Origin: SVTX01 sp045660325
GTDB lineage: Bacteria; Bacillota; Clostridia; Oscillospirales; CAG-272
DNA length: 6,849 bases
Direction of reading: 5' to 3'
NCBI GenBank assembly: GCA_045660325.1
Contig: JAZRDO010000009.1
Span: 1 to 6,849, forward strand
Positions within the stretch are counted from its first letter, which is position 1. Each line of letters begins with the position of its first letter. A program made the position numbers and the translations under genes. The notes under the pieces are model-generated. The model worked only from the letters and a program-made list of their open reading frames with translations, had not been told where the DNA came from and made no database searches. Shown piece after piece: positions 5,171 to 6,849 of this stretch.

Positions 5171-5905
5171 TCATATCTTCGTCAGCTGCACCTTACATTC
5201 AAGACATCTCTCGCCTGCGGAATTTTTCGTTACGACCTCTCTGTAACCGTTCTCGTCAAGCTCGCCGATATGCACCGAAACGGTGTCTTCGTAATGAGCC
5301 TCCTTGACGTAGGAGAGCGAGATACCCGAAATATACTTGTCCTCTCTGTCGGGAAGGAAGTCGAACACCATATCGGGATATTTCGTGTTATTCATGTGCA
5401 TATTGTAATCAATATCCGAGAACATAATTTTTCTCTCGCCTATAAACGTAAGCTCGGCATCCCTCTTGATCCTAACCTTCTTGGGAAGAAGAGTCTCATC
5501 AAGCGGCGTATCGATAGGATAAAACTGATCCATACTCTCATCTCCGCGCACAAGAGACTTTGTATTCACGTCAACAAGCGCCCAGAGTGAGCTTGCCGCG
5601 GCAACCGTCTCGCCGCCTCGCATAATTTCAAAGTATCGCACGAAGCTGAATCCCCTTGTTTCTTTACACCAAGTGAATACCTCGATATCCTCGTAAGCAT
5701 AGATCGGCTTGAACATCTTGACCGAAATACTGCCGAGAATAAAGCCCTGTCCCTTCTCGTCGCGCATCTCGTCAAGCGGATTTCCGTATTCCTTGCATTG
5801 AAGGTTACCCGTTTCCTGCATATACATTAAAATTTTACTTGCGGTAACGATCCTGTTAGCATCCGTGTCGTGCCATTTCGTCGTAAATTTTCTTGAATAT
5901 CTCAT
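5171..5905 (-). CDS. acyl-ACP thioesterase (FatA/FatB-like, bacterial)
   Basis: This 244-residue protein is made of two hotdog domains (about 1-130 and 150-240), the size of bacterial acyl-ACP thioesterases. It cleaves the thioester of fatty acyl-ACP, releasing a free fatty acid and ending chain elongation in the cytoplasm. The second domain carries the catalytic pattern known from plant FatB, D-x-N-x-H-x-N-N, here D166, N168, H170, N172-N173 in DYNMHMNNTKY. E202 in YVKEAHYEDTV sits where the plant enzyme has its catalytic glutamate. The N-terminal strand KFTTKWHDTDANRIVTASKIL is also typical. AAAGGA at 5912-5917, six bases from the ATG, supports the start. It is transcribed alone, convergent with the small gene at 4779-5006 and downstream of the oxidoreductase gene but separated from it by a terminator. 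It is flanked on both sides by inverted copies of a palindromic repeat, one touching its stop codon. Chain-length preference cannot be read. Confidence 0.92.
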   Translation of the reverse strand: MRYSRKFTTKWHDTDANRIVTASKILMYMQETGNLQCKEYGNPLDEMRDEKGQGFILGSISVKMFKPIYAYEDIEVFTWCKETRGFSFVRYFEIMRGGETVAAASSLWALVDVNTKSLVRGDESMDQFYPIDTPLDETLLPKKVRIKRDAELTFIGERKIMFSDIDYNMHMNNTKYPDMVFDFLPDREDKYISGISLSYVKEAHYEDTVSVHIGELDENGYREVVTKNSAGERCLECKVQLTKI

Positions 5906-5924
5906 ATTTTTTCCTTTAATTCAA

Positions 5925-5930
5925 ATTATA
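5925..5930 (-). promoter_or_regulatory. possible -10 box of the thioesterase gene
   Basis: On the minus strand a perfect TATAAT lies 19 bases before the ATG. No good -35 is found at 16-18 bases upstream, and the leader would be very short, with the ribosome binding site at its first bases. It is a candidate only. Confidence 0.3.
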
Positions 5931-5977
5931 AGGGCATTTTAACATAAAAATATGAATTGGATATAAACAGATAGATA

Positions 5978-6090
5978 AAGTGCAGAGTGCAGAATGCAGA
6001 GTGCAGAGTTAGTATAATTTTAACCGAAGATTTTCGGCTCGTCCGAAAATCCACCTAAACTCTGCACTCTTAACTCTTAACTCTGCACTT
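5978..6090 (+). repeat. palindromic interspersed repeat, copy 2 (MITE-like)
   Basis: This 113-base element starts AAGTGCAGAG, ends CTCTGCACTT, and has a central hairpin GATTTTCGG/CCGAAAATC (6029-6037 with 6043-6051). It is flanked by TA on both sides (5976-5977 and 6091-6092), which would fit a TA target duplication. It lies in opposite orientation to copy 1 and contains one more TGCAGAG unit in its left arm. It sits between the thioesterase promoter region and the terminator of the oxidoreductase gene. Confidence 0.85.
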
Positions 6091-6095
6091 TAAAT

Positions 6096-6129
6096 AAAAA
6101 GGGCGCTCGGAAAACCGAGCGCCTTTTTT
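6096..6129 (-). terminator. bidirectional terminator after the pyruvate:ferredoxin oxidoreductase gene
   Basis: GGCGCTCGG (6102-6110) and CCGAGCGCC (6115-6123) form a perfect GC-rich stem with an AAAA loop, with an A-run to the left and a T-run to the right. On the minus strand it follows the stop codon at 6135-6137 by six bases and ends in a T-run (6096-6100). Confidence 0.93.
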
Positions 6130-6134
6130 ATTTT

Positions 6135-6849
6135 TTATTCGTAAAGCTTACCCATCTTAACGAGTCTTTCGTACTTAGCCTTTGCATTGCTTTCAGCCTT
6201 AGCGAAGAGAGCTGCTGCTCTTTCGGGGTTGGAAGCTGCAAGACGAGCGTAACGAGTCTCGGACTTGATGAAGTCAACGTAGTCAGCTGTGGGCTCCTTA
6301 GAGTCGATTGTGAGCTTGTTGTTCTCAAGTGTGGGGTTGTATCTGAATGTCTGCCAGTAGCCTGCTTCAACTGCCTTCTTCATTTCGAGCTGGCAGTTCT
6401 GCATGCCGCCCTTAACACCGTGCATTTCACAAGGAGCGTAACCGATGATAAGAGAAGGACCGTTGTAAGCTTCAGCCTCTGTGATAGCCTTGAGGAGCTG
6501 GTTGGAGTCGTAACCCATAGCAACCTGTGCTACGTATACGTAACCGTAGGACATTGCGATTTCAGCGAGGTTCTTCTTGCCGATTGCCTTACCTGCAGCT
6601 GCGAACTGAGCAACCTGACCTACCTGAGAAGCCTTGGAAGCCTGACCGCCTGTGTTGGAGTAAACCTCTGTATCGAATACGAATACGTTTACGTTTTCGC
6701 CAGATGCAAGAACGTGGTCGAGACCGCCGAAGCCGATATCGTATGCCCAACCGTCACCACCGAAGATCCACATGGACTTCTTGTTGAGGTAATCCTTTTC
6801 AGCAAGGATCTTGTCGCGAAGCTCCTTGTGTCCGCATGTGCAGTTGCAA
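6135..6849 (-). CDS. nifJ: pyruvate:ferredoxin (flavodoxin) oxidoreductase, C-terminal part
   Basis: The gene enters from the right edge and 237 residues of its C-terminus are visible; full-length single-chain enzymes are about 1170-1200 residues, so most of it lies outside. The enzyme oxidises pyruvate with CoA to acetyl-CoA and CO2 and reduces ferredoxin, the central step of clostridial fermentation. The visible part is the thiamine diphosphate-binding domain: FGGDGWAYDIGFGGLDHVL with the GDG metal/TPP motif, then DTEVYSNTGGQ, both near-invariant. The cysteine in APCEMHG (codon 6429-6431) matches the fourth ligand of the proximal [4Fe-4S] cluster known in the Desulfovibrio enzyme. The first visible residues, CNCTCGH, are an unusual cysteine group. 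The protein ends KMGKLYE without the long C-terminal extension of the Desulfovibrio enzyme. A strong terminator follows. The symbol could equally be por. Confidence 0.95.
   Translation of the reverse strand, partial: CNCTCGHKELRDKILAEKDYLNKKSMWIFGGDGWAYDIGFGGLDHVLASGENVNVFVFDTEVYSNTGGQASKASQVGQVAQFAAAGKAIGKKNLAEIAMSYGYVYVAQVAMGYDSNQLLKAITEAEAYNGPSLIIGYAPCEMHGVKGGMQNCQLEMKKAVEAGYWQTFRYNPTLENNKLTIDSKEPTADYVDFIKSETRYARLAASNPERAAALFAKAESNAKAKYERLVKMGKLYE

Noticed and set aside
5048..5171. CRISPR-like array of TGCAGAGT units
   Set aside because: Units are short, irregular and arranged as an inverted pair around a central hairpin, with no uniform spacers and no cas genes.
6135..6787. Open frames overlapping the oxidoreductase gene (for example 6128-6370 minus and 6527-6787 plus)
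   Set aside because: They are shadows of a strongly conserved coding sequence and show low-complexity or arginine-rich translations.

Overview
The window looks like a piece of a Clostridia (Bacillota) chromosome, probably from an anaerobic gut-type lineage near Oscillospiraceae/Ruminococcaceae. The signs are strong AGGAGG-type ribosome binding sites, sigma-A promoters with 17-base spacers, hairpin-plus-U terminators, a pyruvate:ferredoxin oxidoreductase and a bacterial acyl-ACP thioesterase. The genus assignment is inference; no rRNA or other marker gene is present.

Left part (1-2287). Two genes lie on the minus strand. The first is a 100-residue protein of a small family (4-306). The second is a 364-residue DUF3991/TOPRIM-like protein (461-1555) of a type common on conjugative and integrative elements; it keeps the TOPRIM DxD motif but appears to have lost the catalytic glutamate. 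It is clearly more AT-rich than the genes to its right. A 730-base gap (1556-2287) follows. It holds a terminator hairpin with no obvious gene, a near-consensus plus-strand promoter, and two adjacent perfect tandem duplications (2 x 9 and 2 x 12 bases). This gap may be the edge of a mobile or recently rearranged segment.

Middle (2288-5048). Three plus-strand genes follow. An M42 zinc aminopeptidase ends in a strong terminator. An M48/Ste24-type membrane zinc protease has its own promoter starting a few bases after that terminator and a TTG start. A 75-residue protein has its own promoter and a perfect 20-bp terminator stem. The 75-residue protein is a paralogue of the 100-residue protein at the left end.

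Right part (5048-6849). A minus-strand acyl-ACP thioesterase is bracketed by two copies of a roughly 110-120-base palindromic repeat (TGCAGAGT-rich arms, central GATTTTCGG hairpin) lying in opposite orientations. Beyond it is the 3' end of a minus-strand pyruvate:ferredoxin oxidoreductase, which continues past the window edge.

The genes do not form one pathway. Each has its own signals, so this is a set of single-gene transcription units: two metallopeptidases (peptide turnover and membrane protein quality control), fatty acid release from ACP, pyruvate oxidation, and two members of an uncharacterised small-protein family. The best leads are the small-protein family, the inverted repeat pair around the thioesterase, the altered TOPRIM protein and the unexplained gap at 1556-2287. 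I see no complete defence system, CRISPR array or RNA gene.
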